Shown: in pieces, positions 23,715-35,379 of the stretch
How the letters are laid out: each line of letters starts with the position of its first letter
Position numbering within the stretch: position 1 is the first letter of the stretch
NCBI RefSeq assembly: GCF_004337985.1
Contig: NC_043743.1
Coordinates: 178,228-242,227, forward strand
Length of the DNA: 64,000 nucleotides
DNA from: Pyricularia pennisetigena
Lineage: Eukaryota > Ascomycota > Sordariomycetes > Magnaporthales > Pyriculariaceae
Direction: 5' to 3'
Program-made: the position numbers and the translations under genes
Notes under the pieces: model-generated
What the model was told of the DNA's origin: nothing
What the model saw: the letters and a program-made list of their open reading frames with translations, nothing else
Databases searched by the model: none

Positions 23715-25946
23715 TCAATCACTTCCACTGCCACCACCACCACCACCACCACCACCACCACTCTGCGCTTCCCTCAACGCCCTCGCCGCAGCCTTCTTCC
23801 GCTTCTTGTCACCAATCATGCTCTTCTTGGGCCTGCCCTTCTTGGGCTCCGGGACCTTGTTCATCAGCCAGGCGTTAAAGGGCCTCCTGGCGTCGACAAA
23901 CTTGCCCTCGGGCGAGTAGACATCAATGATGGGCCAATTGGGCTCGTTGCTTTCGGCATCCCTGCTGCTTCTGTCTTGCTCCTCGACCGGATCGTCGGAC
24001 AGGTCCAGGCTCTGGATGATGCCGTTGCTGTCCACGACCGTCTTGGGCGGCGGGGGCGGCGGGGGGTTGTACAGATCCCTGGTGCGAACCTGCGCGACGA
24101 TCTCGACCCAGCCACAGCCCTCGATCAGGATGTCGGTCGAGAGGACGCGGTAGGGAAGGCGGTCGACCTTCATGTTGACGGCGTCCCTGCGCGTGATTGG
24201 TCCCGCGCGTTGTTTTGTCACGTCCCATTTTAGCGGGAAAGAGCCGGCCAGCTTGATGGTCTCGCTGGTGCCGGGCACAGAAATGTTCTCGACGTTGACC
24301 TCGCCCGTCTGGCCCTGGATCGATATCGCCTTGGTCGTCTGCGTGACGTGCGCCGTGATGGGCGTAAAGGCGTAGGTGAGGAAGACGAGGTCCGGAGTCC
24401 GAGGCGTGAGCCGGATGAAGCCGCCCAGCAGCAGGGACCGGCCGGGCTTGAGAACCTGCTGCTCGGGCCGCATGCGTCTCTTCATGAGAAGCAGGTGGCG
24501 GTGCTCGGGCAGGACGTGTCGGTCCAGGAGTGACCGCTCCAGGCCGGGGAGGTCGATCAGCTCGCCGCGTCCATTGCCGTAGGGGACGCGGATGGGCGAG
24601 GCCGTTGTTCCGGGAAGCGACGATACCACGGGCATGTCGGGGTAGTTAGTTTCTGGGCGCAAGGGCGGCAGAAGAGAAAACTCGTCGAGTGTGTCCTCGG
24701 CTTCCCCTTCTAGCTCGTCGGCCTCTAGTTGCGGTCGGTTAGCCAGCTCCGCCCTGGCCTGCTCGACCATACTGAGGTGGCCATCGGCAGCCACTTGTTT
24801 CGCGGGAAGCTTGACCTCGATCGGCGTGGCGGCCTCCTTGGTTCCGCCGCCAGATTCCATCCTTCCCTTGGGGAAAATCGCCTCGAACAGCTGACTCTTC
24901 CCGACGTTCACCTTGCCCACCATCCACCCGGCGCCTCCCCTCTCCCAGATCTCCTCCTTCAGCTGCTTCGTCCACCAGTTGCGCTTGGCACTGACGCAGC
25001 GGACGTTGCCAAGCCTGACGCTCCTGCCGGAGCGCCCAAGGGCGTCCCTTAGCGTCTCGATCAGGGTGGGCATCATGCGGTCGACCATCTCCTTCTTGGG
25101 CGCGAGGAGATCGGAGCGCGTGATGATGAAGCTCATCTCAATCTTGCGGTCCTCATAAAAGCGGCCATGGCGGGCGCGCCTGTTGCGCGAGCGCAAGGGC
25201 ATCATGTCGAGCAGCTCCCGCACGCGCGGCAGCATCGACATGGGGAAGTCGGCGGCGTCCAGGATGTGGTAGACGTGGTTGTACTTGTACGGAGTCTCCT
25301 CAATGGTCTCGCGCAGGGCGTCGACGCTCGGGTGCGCGATGGGCTCTGCCTTTGAGTGGTGGACCAGGTTGTGACAACGGTCGCACATGGGCGTCTTGGG
25401 CGGCGGCGGCTCGTACCTATCTGATCTGGCAAAGAGTGAGTCGATGTCGATGCCCATGGCCCGCAGGCGCTCCATGTCGACCTTCTTGGCGACATCTTCA
25501 ACGACCTCGTCTTCGGTCCGCTCCCGCGGTTCGGTTGGTGGTGGCACCAAGCCTAGGCTCTTCTTGACGTCTGTCCTGCCGGGACTGAAATATCCGGCGC
25601 GATCAGGATCCAAGAACTGAGTGAAGGCGCCACAGCCGGTACATTGTATCGGCAGGCCAAGCTCAACGGCTCTAGATGCTGGGTCGGAAGGGGCTTCTGC
25701 CTGCGCGGCGGAATCTTGATGATCACTTTCTTGGGGGGCGAGAGTATGCGGTGCTTCAAGCCGCAAGACCTGGCTGGGCCTGAGAGGGCTTCGACCACAT
25801 GGTGAAGAATGTACAAACTGAACCGAGCTAGAAACGAAGCCATGGACTGATGGACATAAAAATATCGGTGGAGCTTCAAACAGTAGCGTCGTTGTCTTCC
25901 TGCTACTTGAGCGAAGGAAAGCTCTAAGATAGCGGATTGACTGCAT
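23715..25946 (-). CDS. GEP3: Mitochondrial circularly permuted GTPase Gep3 (YqeH type)
   Basis: An intronless gene of 743 residues. Gep3 (Mtg3/Fmp38 in yeast) is a YqeH-family GTPase for assembly of the mitochondrial small ribosomal subunit. After an Arg/Ser-rich mitochondrial leader there is a zinc-ribbon pair, CTGCGAF near residue 102 and CDRCHNLVHH near 190. GTPase motifs occur in the circularly permuted order: G4 TRSDL (about 276), G5 VSAKRNW (about 319), G1 GKVNVGKS (about 347), G2 in the SLPGTT segment (about 443) and G3 DLPGL (about 466). The ATG at 25946 is the first in-frame ATG; the codon before it is GTG. The C-terminus ends in a run of ten glycines from a (CCA)n microsatellite, probably dispensable. 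It is head-to-head with MRP49, another mitoribosome gene, across about 500 bp, so a shared promoter region is plausible but unproven. Confidence 0.9.
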   Translation of the reverse strand: MQSIRYLRAFLRSSSRKTTTLLFEAPPIFLCPSVHGFVSSSVQFVHSSPCGRSPLRPSQVLRLEAPHTLAPQESDHQDSAAQAEAPSDPASRAVELGLPIQCTGCGAFTQFLDPDRAGYFSPGRTDVKKSLGLVPPPTEPRERTEDEVVEDVAKKVDMERLRAMGIDIDSLFARSDRYEPPPPKTPMCDRCHNLVHHSKAEPIAHPSVDALRETIEETPYKYNHVYHILDAADFPMSMLPRVRELLDMMPLRSRNRRARHGRFYEDRKIEMSFIITRSDLLAPKKEMVDRMMPTLIETLRDALGRSGRSVRLGNVRCVSAKRNWWTKQLKEEIWERGGAGWMVGKVNVGKSQLFEAIFPKGRMESGGGTKEAATPIEVKLPAKQVAADGHLSMVEQARAELANRPQLEADELEGEAEDTLDEFSLLPPLRPETNYPDMPVVSSLPGTTASPIRVPYGNGRGELIDLPGLERSLLDRHVLPEHRHLLLMKRRMRPEQQVLKPGRSLLLGGFIRLTPRTPDLVFLTYAFTPITAHVTQTTKAISIQGQTGEVNVENISVPGTSETIKLAGSFPLKWDVTKQRAGPITRRDAVNMKVDRLPYRVLSTDILIEGCGWVEIVAQVRTRDLYNPPPPPPPKTVVDSNGIIQSLDLSDDPVEEQDRSSRDAESNEPNWPIIDVYSPEGKFVDARRPFNAWLMNKVPEPKKGRPKKSMIGDKKRKKAAARALREAQSGGGGGGGGGGSGSD
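23727..23760. repeat. (CCA/TGG)n microsatellite in GEP3 C-terminus
   Basis: About eleven triplets encode the glycine run before the final Ser-Gly-Ser-Asp. Such tracts vary in length between strains. Confidence 0.85.
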
Positions 25947-26065
25947 CACCCGTAACAGCCTGGAAGGAGTGAACAGGACTGTATGGTGTTGTGTTTGAAT
26001 GTGAAGTGAGATGGATATGAGGGAGGATTTTACATTAATTTTAGTTTTACAATAGATGCAACTAG

Positions 26066-26100
<35 letters not shown>

Positions 26101-26445
26101 GCCCTGCTGCCTGTCGCCCATTAACTCTTTGTTCAAAAAAAGTCAGAAACCCCACAACCCCCTGCAGAGTTTGTGTCTGTATTCTCCAATCGGAGCCCCT
26201 CCCGAACGGCACTTGGTCCCCACTCCCGCTCTAGCCAGGCCCAAGCTACCCCCTGTTCTCCGAAAAAAAACGGACGCGACCGCGGAACGACTTTTGACGT
26301 CGAGCTTCCAGTTTGAACGGCCCCGAAACGAACCACCCGGGACTCCCACTGCATTTCCTATCCCCAAATCCCCTCCGAAGTTCCATTCTTTCCATTTTTT
26401 TTTTAGAGGCGCGGTAAGCAGCCCGCAGCCAAACAGTCAGACACA
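25947..26445. promoter_or_regulatory. Divergent promoter region GEP3 / MRP49
   Basis: 499 bp separate the start codons of two divergent mitochondrial-ribosome genes. A 29-base A run at 26069-26097 could exclude nucleosomes and act as a poly(dA:dT) promoter element for both genes; this is inference from yeast-type promoters. Another T run is at 26395-26404. No other site is assigned. Confidence 0.5.
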
Positions 26446-27287
26446 ATGGTGTCAGTCATCCGCCGCATGAATGTATTGAAGCGAGTACGTATTATTATTA
26501 TTTTCCCTCTCCTCCTCTAGAACCTCTTCAATCGCAATCCCCAACACTACGACGAACGCAACTAACCTTCTCTCCACCTGCAACAGAAGCTCTACAGCGT
26601 AAGACATGGCCCCGGCGCCGCCCAGCTTCCGCCCGAGATCTCCCGCCTGCACTTTGAGTTCCCCATGACCAGGAGTCTAGCGGAGCTGGGACCAAGGTAA
26701 GGACCGCCACCCTTCCTCTTCCCCTGCTCTCTTTCGGCTTGGGACTAACTGACCCGGCCAACCCGATCAGAAAATTCTGGCGCCACTACCTCCCGCAACT
26801 AAAATACCACAACCCCTCGGTGCCCATGATCCTGAACCGCTTCCCAGACACGCCCGAGCAGCCTAGGCCCGCGCTGCTGTCCATATACCTGCGCACACCC
26901 ACCACGTCCACCACCGCCGCCGCCACCACCAGCTCCCGCAAGGCCTCCCAGCCGCAGCAGATCGCAGACCTAAAGTCGGCGACCGACGGCTCCAGCCCGG
27001 CCCCGGCGCCGCTCGAGGACGAGACGGTTGTGACCATCGACGCGACCAAGCTCAAAGCCAAGGCGATCCTGAGGGAGCTGCTCGTCAAGACGGGAGCGAA
27101 GCCCGCTCCCGGACCGACGGCGCAGGAGCTGGCCGAAAAGGCCGAGCTGGACGCCCTCGAGGCCCAGGCCGAGGTCGACAGGCAGGTGCAGATCAAGTTC
27201 AGGGAGCAGCAGCAGCTCGAAAAAGCCGCGCTCGACAAGGTGAAGCGCGAGGCGGCCGAGATGAAGGCGGCGGCCAAGGAGATGTAA
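26446..27287 (+). CDS. MRP49: Mitochondrial large-subunit ribosomal protein Mrp49 (mL61)
   Basis: Exons 26446-26484, 26587-26696 and 26771-27287 encode 221 residues; introns of 102 and 74 bp have GTACGT/CAG and GTAAGG/CAG ends. The joints restore NVLKR|KLYSVRHGPGAA and ELGPR|KFWRHYLPQLKYHN. The thioredoxin-like L51/S25/CI-B8 fold is suggested by RHGPGAAQLPPEISRLHFEF, cut as LPPEISRLHFEF, followed by KFWRHYLPQLKYHNPSVPM and PALLSIYLRTP. Mrp49 is a fungal mitoribosome large-subunit protein. An Ala/Ser/Thr-rich insert near 88-105 and an Ala/Glu/Lys-rich C-terminal helix (about 160-221) are longer than in yeast (137 residues) but usual in filamentous fungi. It is divergent from GEP3, which matures the small mitoribosomal subunit. 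Confidence 0.87.
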
Positions 27288-27678
27288 GCTTTGGTATAGT
27301 GGATGTGGTCACACGGGGTTTTGTGGTTGTGATTGATGGGGGGAATTCTCAAAACAATCTTGTACAAAAAAGAAGGGGAAACGAGGACGAGAGATATAGA
27401 AGGGACCAGGGAATCTGGTCGAGTGTCACAAATATGATACGAGTGGAGTAGAAAGAAAGCAGCTTTCATGTGTAATATCAAATCATCACACCGGAAACGC
27501 ATTTTCCAGTTGGTGAAAATACTACATGAGCGTGACCCTGATTCAAGCCTGCCGATGCATCAGGCAAGGCACCACACGTCGAAAACTACCATAACCCAAC
27601 AGGAAGCAGACAGACGATAAGGTGAAGGCACTACAGCCAAAATACAACAATAGTACACTAGCACATACACTGCTTGTC
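27288..27678. other. Convergent 3' flanks of MRP49 and HUL4
   Basis: No gene seen; the composition fits 3' untranslated regions of two converging genes. Confidence 0.55.
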
Positions 27679-30600
27679 TTACTTCAGTCCAAACCCCTCA
27701 CTTTCAAACACGGCTCCCCACAGCATCCGCTCCAGCTTCTCCTTGGTCTGGTACCGCCACAGTGCTAGCGTGTTGAAACATGTCCTCGCCGTCGGGTACC
27801 GGTCGCAGTCGTCACCCAGGCACAAAATTCTGATGCTGAGGCTGGCCGCGCCCATGGCGGGTATCCTGTCGCTGCCCGTGATGAAGACGAGCAACTTCCG
27901 CTGATCCTCCGCCGACGCCCTCTGGAAGCTGTCCCAGAACCAGCGCAGCGTTGGCACCTCCTCGGCCACTTCGCTCCCATCGCCCCCTGGTGGCGAGGAC
28001 TCGTCCGGCCGCTTTTTATTATTCCTCCTCCAGCCGTCATATTCGGCTGCAGACTTGAGGCTAACCACGTCCAATGTCTCCTCGGAGCCCCTCACAAGAA
28101 GCTCAATTTCTTCAGGCCGAAACAGCGAAAGCGCGTTGCCCCCGCAAACCGTGAAGAAACCGCGCTTGAACGGATCAAACTGCCGCGCCACTGCTGTGTC
28201 CAGGAGGTACCTGACATGTAGGTCCACGTATTCTCTCCGGTTTGCGTTCGTCACCGCTCGTCTTTCACCCCCTGGACACAGCGGTACCCGCTCGACTGAG
28301 CCATACTTTGGCACATCAACCACGAAGTCCAAGCAAAAGGTTTCCTCCACGTCTCCCTCAAACTCGAGCAACTGCCGCAGGCCCTTAGCCAGCATGGGGC
28401 GAAACTCTGCCAAGTCTTCTAGAGTGTAGGTCATGGGCGGCCGGGAGTGGGCTGGTGCTGCCCCCGACGGTTGCGGTGACGCTGCGAGTAGTTTCCGAAA
28501 GGCAAATGGCGGGAATGAGACATCCAAAATTGTCGAGTTGTAAATCGCAAGACCAAACACGACTCCTACCAAAAAGTACTGATCCGACGTTTCGAAAGAG
28601 TTGGGGTTGAAATAACAGTACTGTGAATCATCATCGTAGACAAAAAGGCCTGTTTGCTCACAATTGTGTGGTTAGCATTTGCTTCTGGTTTTCTTTCGCT
28701 TTTCGTCAACCTGGTGTTTGCTGCAAACTCACCATGATCCGGGTTGAAGACCTCCCGGACGAGCAGCAAAAACCACTCCTTCCTCAGGCCGCCGGCATCA
28801 ACACCCTCCTCGCCCCTAAATGCGATTCGCAGACCTTTCTTGATGTCCTCGCCGCCGCTCCCAATCACTTCACTTACTGCCTTCAGGCTATCTTCCACCA
28901 GGCAGTCCCTCCGTACATTGAGGTATAGATACTGGTCGAAAGACCGCCTGCTCATTATGCTGTTGAAGAAGGCGTCTCTCGCCTTCTTGTCCATCTCGCG
29001 CTTGGCATCGTGCTCCAGGATCTGTATTTTGGCCCATACAGACAGCAGGAATGGATACTGGCAGAATGAAAACTTGGCGCGCTTCGTCTCCCATGCTTCA
29101 AAGTCTTGGGTCAGTTCCGAATCGTCTAGTAGCGCCATGTAAAAGTCGGATGTGGGCAACAGCTGGCCACGTGCGTGTACTCGACCCTTTGCCCTCATCG
29201 AGTCTGCATTTAGATGTGAGAACCCCTGGTCCTGCGGATTGCGACGCGAATAGTGTGTATTGTTTGCAGAAAAGATTAGCGTCATGACGCGGGCGGCTGC
29301 CTTAACCTGCCAGTCGTCGTACGCTATTTTCCTCTTTGGCTTTTCCTTTTGCTTCTTGCCTGAGCCTGAAGATGGACCCAGGGCGGCGTGGAGTGTTGCC
29401 ACCGAACGACCAGCAGAAACATTAGGTATTAAACCATCCGTCACGTCGAATTTGAAGTCGTGTTTCTTTTCGTTCTGCCGGTTCAGGCGATACGCCATGA
29501 ACCCGCTAACAAAATCTTTAAAGTCTGTGAACCGAGACTCGGGGAATCTCGCTAGCCAAGCCACAAGCTGATTGTGGCAGTCATTCGAAGAGTTCGACAT
29601 TAACCCCAAGATCCGCTTGATGATCCCTGAATGTTGCCCGGACGCGGGCCCTGTACCGCGAGGTATGTCACTCCAACTACTACCACCATCGCTCCTGTCC
29701 TTTTCACAAAGATGGCCGTAGTGTCCTGTGAACTTGCGACATCTGGCTGCGAGGAGCGGATTCGACAAGATCAGCAAGAGGAACCTCAGATCGCCAGGGT
29801 CGGTCAATGGGCGTCCCGGTCGCTTCAGTAGTGTTTCGGTAGCCTTCAGTAGCGTGCGCTGGGCATGGTCTTGTCCAGCCAATATCTGGGCTTCCAGTCG
29901 GCCAAGGTCTGCCTCTGGTGCCGGGCTGAGCTGGCCACCTGCGACCATTCCGTCGTACACTGCCTTCCAGGGTTGCGCGGCGTTTATGACGGTGTTGTAC
30001 CACTCCTCCATCTCCGACCAGTCCACCCCGGGCGATTTGGTTGTTGGCGTCGGGGCAGTCGATATTCCTTCCGGCCGAATCCCGGCCGAAGATCCTCTAC
30101 GGGGAACCTCGTCCTGGCCACCGGTCCACCAGGAGCCGTTCTCAGCAAAGTCACCTAACAACAGTAACTTGGCGTCAAGTTCTGTTATTGGTTCTTCAGC
30201 CGCTCCTGACGAGACCTTACTATGTGAGCGGCTATGTGAGCGCACGTGCCGTGGTTCAGCCTGTCTGTCTTGAGCCCGTTCAGGGGTCCGTCTTCGGGTA
30301 TCATCCACGTGACGGGCCTGCGAGTTCAATCCACGCGTGCCGCCAAAAGAAAACTGCAAGCAGCGATAAGACGTGAAGCACGTGAATAAATAGTCTTCGA
30401 GCGGCTTGAACATCTTCTTGGGATCAAGCTCATGACCTGTACCGTTGCTAAGCTGCTTATCCGGTTGCCTCAAGAGCCCTTCCATTCTAGGGCGCTGATC
30501 AGGATATGATGTCGAATAAGATCTCGGCGGGAGTAGGCCTTGGTTGGGAAATGAGCTGGGTGCTTCCAGAAACGGGCTCTCAACGAGCTCCGGAGTGAAG

Positions 30601-31757
30601 AGGCTAGGCTCTTGATTTTCGTTATCACTTGTCGCGGCATGCGGCCTCCCGGGTCCATTCTGGGGCATCGTTATAGGCAATGAAGCCTGAGTATTTTGTT
30701 GAATATTTGCATGCGGTGCCAGCGCCGAAGCCACAAAGTTACGCAAGCATTGTCTTATCAGCAGCTTGGTGTGTTCCAAAGAAACCGGTTGTGCTGTGGG
30801 GTTTGTTAGTCGCTTGAGTGAGATCACAGTCGCTTATTCTTGATGCCAAATTTAGGCTGGAGTACCTACAATACTGCGACAAAGGGCCTCCCTCATCCCG
30901 CGAGCGCCCCGTACCCGTCTCCCCAGGCGTCAGCGGCTTTAGGTCGTTGACGGTGAGGCATATGGTGCATTTGAACACATTGAGATCCCTTGGCCACCGC
31001 ACCAGGGAGCCGCAGGTCATGCAGTTCCCTGTTGTCAAATCCTTGCCTGCACCGCCGCCGAGACTCTGCTTCTGCGGCGAAATGCGCGGCGCGGCGCCAC
31101 CTTTGGATGCCGCCAGCATAAGACCGCTGCCGTCCATGGAGTCCTCGCTGCTGCTTCGAGAATCAAAATAAGCCCGTGGCGCAGGGCTTCTTTTCTTTTT
31201 ACTAGAAGAAAACAGCGATGGAAAAGGGTGGCTCATCGACCGTCCATGCCCGCGGGGTTGCGGTGCTTGTTTAGGGGCAAAATCAGAGTCGGAATCGGAA
31301 GACTCGGCTAGCTGTGAACCATCGAAGAATTCAAACTCGGTCATGCGCGGTGATGGGGTCGAAGGGTTATATTGTTGCTGGTGCGGGCTGGGAACGCCGC
31401 GATTCCACAGTTCGACGGCGCAGGGGCCGGGATTCGAGGGAGGCGGTCGGCCGCGGTTCGACAGGCTGCTACCAGATGTCTGACGGTGGTGTAAATGTCG
31501 CGGAGGCGGTAGCGTTTGTGCATTTGGAGCCGTATTCGGAAACGTTCGCTGTCTAAGCGGGGACCTGGATCGGTTCGGAGACGGTACTGGTTGGCGGTAC
31601 TGTCGCGTTTGTGGCGCTGACGAGGACGGTGGAGGTGGCGGCGGCGAATGAGATGGTGGCGGAGGAGGAGGAAGGGGTTTTTGGTAGAGGTACTGCAGCA
31701 GCTGTTGCTGCTGGTTTTGATTTTGCGGGTTGTGGTAGTGGTGTTGCCATATGGGCA

Positions 31758-31811
<54 letters not shown>

Positions 31812-31959
31812 GCTGATCGTGAGGAGGCAGTCCAGACCTGTCTTGCCACTGGGGTGGAGACATTGCTGTATTCGTCGTAGGTAATCGGAAGTCGAGTCGA
31901 TGGTGGTGGACTCCAGTCGAGCCTCCTAGCCGAGACAGCTGCTCCTGCTGCGTCGTCAT
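27679..31959 (-). CDS. HUL4: HECT-type E3 ubiquitin ligase Hul4
   Basis: Three minus-strand exons, 31959-30870, 30793-28733 and 28649-27679, give 1,373 residues. The introns of 76 bp (GTAGGT...CAG) and 83 bp (GTGAGT...CAG) are phase-consistent and restore PLSQYSQPVSLEH and NPDHGLFVYDDDSQYCYF. Hul4 is a ubiquitin ligase linked in yeast to nuclear quality control and to TRAMP. The N-terminus is disordered, with a polyglutamine run (about 21 Q) from a (TTG)n microsatellite and proline blocks. A CxxC...CxxC zinc-type motif (CMTCG ... CTIC) lies near residues 313-335. The HECT domain covers roughly the last 370 residues; the catalytic cysteine is in TARTCFNTL at about residue 1341 (codon 27778-27780), the expected distance from the C-terminus. 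The gene is complete and intact though it lies only 1.6 kb from the mutated repeat island. Confidence 0.92.
31758..31812. repeat. (TTG)n microsatellite encoding HUL4 polyglutamine
   Basis: About eighteen TTG triplets on the plus strand are read as CAA on the coding strand and give the glutamine run near residue 50. A shorter interrupted set flanks it. Confidence 0.9.
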
Positions 31960-33511
31960 AGGAATGTTTTGGCGGGGAACTGCCTGTTGGATTTGTACAT
32001 TAAGATTCCGTCATTGGTAAATTGACAGTCGATGCAAGGCAGGAAGGTTTAGGCCAAGTCAAGCAAAGCAACGTAGGGAGAATGGAGGAGACGTCGAGGC
32101 CCAACTGAGGTCAAGTTAAGCGATATCACGCCGAGTCGCGTATCTTAATGCGTGAAATGGCTGGGCGAGTAATGAATGTGTCTTGATGACGGCAATTGCA
32201 ACTGACCGTTGGCAGCAGGTTGTTGAGGTATGAATACAACCTGGTAGGCCTTCTTGCCTGGTCAGACGACGTCTCTTGTGTAATTAAGGACGATGTTTTG
32301 GGAAGCGCATAACGAGGGAAGAAACGAAAAAGAAACGTATTGAAGCCGAGGCGTACATGGGTGGCAGGACAAAAGAGGTAGGTACAACATACCTTGCACA
32401 ATCGATTGGCCGCAGCCAAATCTCCAAATTGAGGCAGGCCTGGCTGGGCTAGGAGCTCTTTGCACTGCAATGCACTGCAATGCACTGCAACGCCATGCAA
32501 TCTAGTGGAGCTATGATGACTGTTTTTGGCTGCCTTACCAAACCTTTTTCATCAATCTTGATGATCAACTGCCCAATCTTACCTAGACTACTTTGTGCAC
32601 AAGCTGGCAAGAGCAGGAAAGCCGGCACTAGCTCAGAGGTCAAGCAGTTAATGCAGGTAAAGTACCTTAGGCTAGCGGCTCAGCAGACTTGTCTCGGCGC
32701 CGTTGCTATCAACGATGAAATAAGGGCAGTCAACCTCGCCAATAAAGTTTGGAGGTGGGTTGGGGGAGCACGGGCAAGGCGAAACAGGGTCCAAGTGTAT
32801 TTTTTTTCGACCCTTTTTTTTTTTTTTCTCGTTCCTGTCGTTATATATTGGAGAAGCTGTCGTGCCAGAGGTTATGTAGATTGTTTTGTGACGGTAATCG
32901 AACGATAAATCATGAAAAGGGAGGCTTAGGCTTGATCAAGGCAGCAAGAAGTAAGTGACTTCATTGCACAAGTCTTGCATGTGTCACTACTGCAAACCTG
33001 AATGCTAGAGACACAAAAGAACAGCAGCAAAGACGTTGCATAACGCTTGATGGAGATTAAGTTTGTTCGATGAGGTCGGTGTAGACTCGATGCTTTCCAC
33101 TTGAGACAACCGACCAAGTTACGAAAAGATGAGGCAGGACAGCCAAGACATTGAGGGGTGGGTTGCCGACGACGAACACGAGATATGTTTCTCGTCTTGC
33201 AGGTATCACTTTGTGAATTAAAGCTGGGGACAAAGGGGGGAATGGGGAAAACAAACATGAGCACAAGAAAAAGAAAAAAAAAAAAAAAAAAAAAAAAAGA
33301 GACTGACTAAAAGGACAGAAACGGGATCCGGGACTTCTGTTCATCTCTCAAATTCCCTGGGTGGGCAGGGAAGGGATCGACTGGACCCTTTGGGGTGTGC
33401 CTGTGCCGAACCGAATGCTACCTCATCCCCGCGATTGCCCTAGGGGATAAATTACTTGCCGCCTTGGTGTGCGTTACCTTGTCCACGCTCCCGGGTTGAA
33501 GGAAGAATTGT
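31960..33511. other. HUL4 upstream region up to the repeat island
   Basis: No supported gene. It should hold the HUL4 promoter and 5' leader. A short tandem repeat of the ten-base unit tgcactgcaa, about three copies, lies at 32461-32490. A T run is at 32815-32828 and a 25-base A run at 33274-33298. Frames of 60-140 codons on both strands near 32126-33344 show no family signature. GC content is normal up to the TIR, with no obvious RIP leakage. Confidence 0.5.
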
Positions 33512-33513
33512 TA

Positions 33514-33810
33514 GTCTCAGGGCTCATCCCTGAAGCCCAGAGCTCCGCAATTGATCCACTTCGTTCGCTTCGCTCCACTTCGTGGCTCAATTGCGGCTTT
33601 GCAATGTACCTGTGGGTCAATCCAAAAAACGCTTAGTCTCAATGCTCAGACTAAACCCCCCTGCTTCGCAGTGGGGACCGAGCGCTCCATATACCTTTCA
33701 GCCATATGGCTTTTCGACCAATTACATTGGCCGAAAAAATCGCGCTCGTTCTAATTTAAGGACAATTTATCGTATTTCGCCGTTTATAGCGGTACCACCA
33801 ACAAAACACC
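33514..33810 (+). repeat. Left terminal inverted repeat with a nested terminal module
   Basis: The outer part (33514-33630) carries GGGCTCATCCCTGAAGCCC, itself a near hairpin, then a GC-rich stretch rich in TTCGCTTCGCTCC-like sequence. A second module (about 33632-33757) starts TAGTCTCAATGCTCAGAC and contains CCCCCCTGCTTCGCAGTGGG. After it the inner terminal repeat resumes (TTAAGGACAATTTATCG ... CGCCGTTTATAGCGG). Comparison with 58724-58895, where the outer and inner parts are continuous, shows that the second module is an insertion. Confidence 0.7.
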
Positions 33811-34670
33811 CAATACTGCGATATCGCCAACCACTATTCCCCCCGATATATAAAAATATAAAAAATTTTTACCATTATACCATATATTTACGCATATTAA
33901 CTTTTATTTAATATATTATTAAATTAAATAAAGCCCGAATTTGATAATAAAAAATATATTTCCAATAATATTAATAAATATACCCGAAAAAATATTTCCA
34001 TCCGCGTAACCTGTAACCCAATATTTTATATCCGACCTAACCCTATTATTTTTATCGATATTGCAATTATTTTTATTTTTATCGTTATTTTAATTATTAT
34101 CCCCCAATCCTATATTCGAAAATAAATAGGAATTTAGGTTTTTTTTAATTAATTAAAAACAATTACCGAAAAAATCCGAATCCGAAACGGAAATAAACCC
34201 CGAAACCAAATTTATTCGCGATATTACCAAATTTTGGCGTAACCGTTACCGACGCACCAATTTTACGCAATTTATCCACGTTTAGGTAATAGCGGCAAAT
34301 TTTTACGAAATTACCTAACCTATTTTATCGCGAATATTTTTTTTTAAAAAAATATTACGAAATTTTTAAATCCGAAAACGTTTACGCGTTAATGGGGTCG
34401 AATACCGTTTTAATAATAAATTTCCTGCGTTTATCGAAATTAATTTTTTACGTAAGGAATTGCAATAATTAATATAATATTTAGGTTTTTTTAACCGGTT
34501 TAAATTTACAAATTTCCAATTTTCGGGAATAAAAAATTGTTCCGCCAAAAACGTAAACGATATAAATTAATTTAAATAAATATTCGATACGTCCACCCAA
34601 AAAATCCCGTCCAAAACGCCAATATTATACAAATTTATATTTTTATTATTATTGTATTTCCGGGGTTACC
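33811..34670. other. RIP-degraded sequence left of the retrotransposon
   Basis: AT-rich DNA with very few TpG and many CpG. The minus strand keeps a partly readable frame around 34366-34548 (FFIPENWKFVNLNRL) that can be followed further if TAA/TAG are taken as former Gln codons. I recognise no family. The retrotransposon at 34671 interrupts this sequence, which continues at 41922. Confidence 0.5.
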
Positions 34671-35125
34671 TATTACGACTAGACAAGATGGGTCGGTACC
34701 AATGAGGCCAGGCGGGGTCACACCCCTCCTAACGACACTCGCCCAAAGAAATCACCGATAACAAAACATCGATTACCTAAGGGAAAAATCACGTAACGCC
34801 ACGTAATCGCCAAAAAAGTAATCTTAATAATCCTTAAAAGATTATAACAAATTAGGCGAAATGATTTCTGCAATTTGTGACAAATTAAAGAAAATCACTT
34901 TTGGGATATAGTCTATATAAAGCACGCTTATTACCATATAAATAAATTCGATTTTAGGATTATTTAACAGCAATTAAACTTTAATTAACCTTAATATTTA
35001 TTTAAAAACGATTATAATTTCACCCCAATTATTAAAAACCCCAATTACCCAATTAAAACGCTTAATTGTTTTAACCCATTATATTTTACCCTAAAAACAG
35101 GTTACCCGATACTTTAATCGTAACA
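34671..35125 (+). repeat. 5' LTR
   Basis: 455 bp, the same length as the 3' LTR. It contains a TATA-like TATATAAAG near 34915 and therefore the likely promoter. Its first ~200 bp keep more C and G than the matching part of the 3' LTR, while its last ~200 bp are the more heavily mutated. Confidence 0.92.
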
Positions 35126-35379
35126 TTTTAATTGCTCCTATTCAATATTTTACTTTAAAATATACCGAATAATATCGCCGAAATAATATTTTCCAACAAA
35201 ACCACCCCTTAAACCCCCTTTACCATTAACGCTCCGGCCAACGTTAACGCCTTACGTTAAATGGTCGCGACGCTCCAAACAAAAAATCGATAATTTTAAG
35301 AACGAATAACCGAACAAATTAATCGAACCAATAGGAATTATATTAAATATTTTTTATTATTATTTTATAATGGCACCCC

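Noticed and set aside
33400..33511. Possible tRNA or telomere sequence at the island border
   Set aside because: No complete A and B boxes with a cloverleaf, and no TTAGGG-type repeats were seen here or at the window end.
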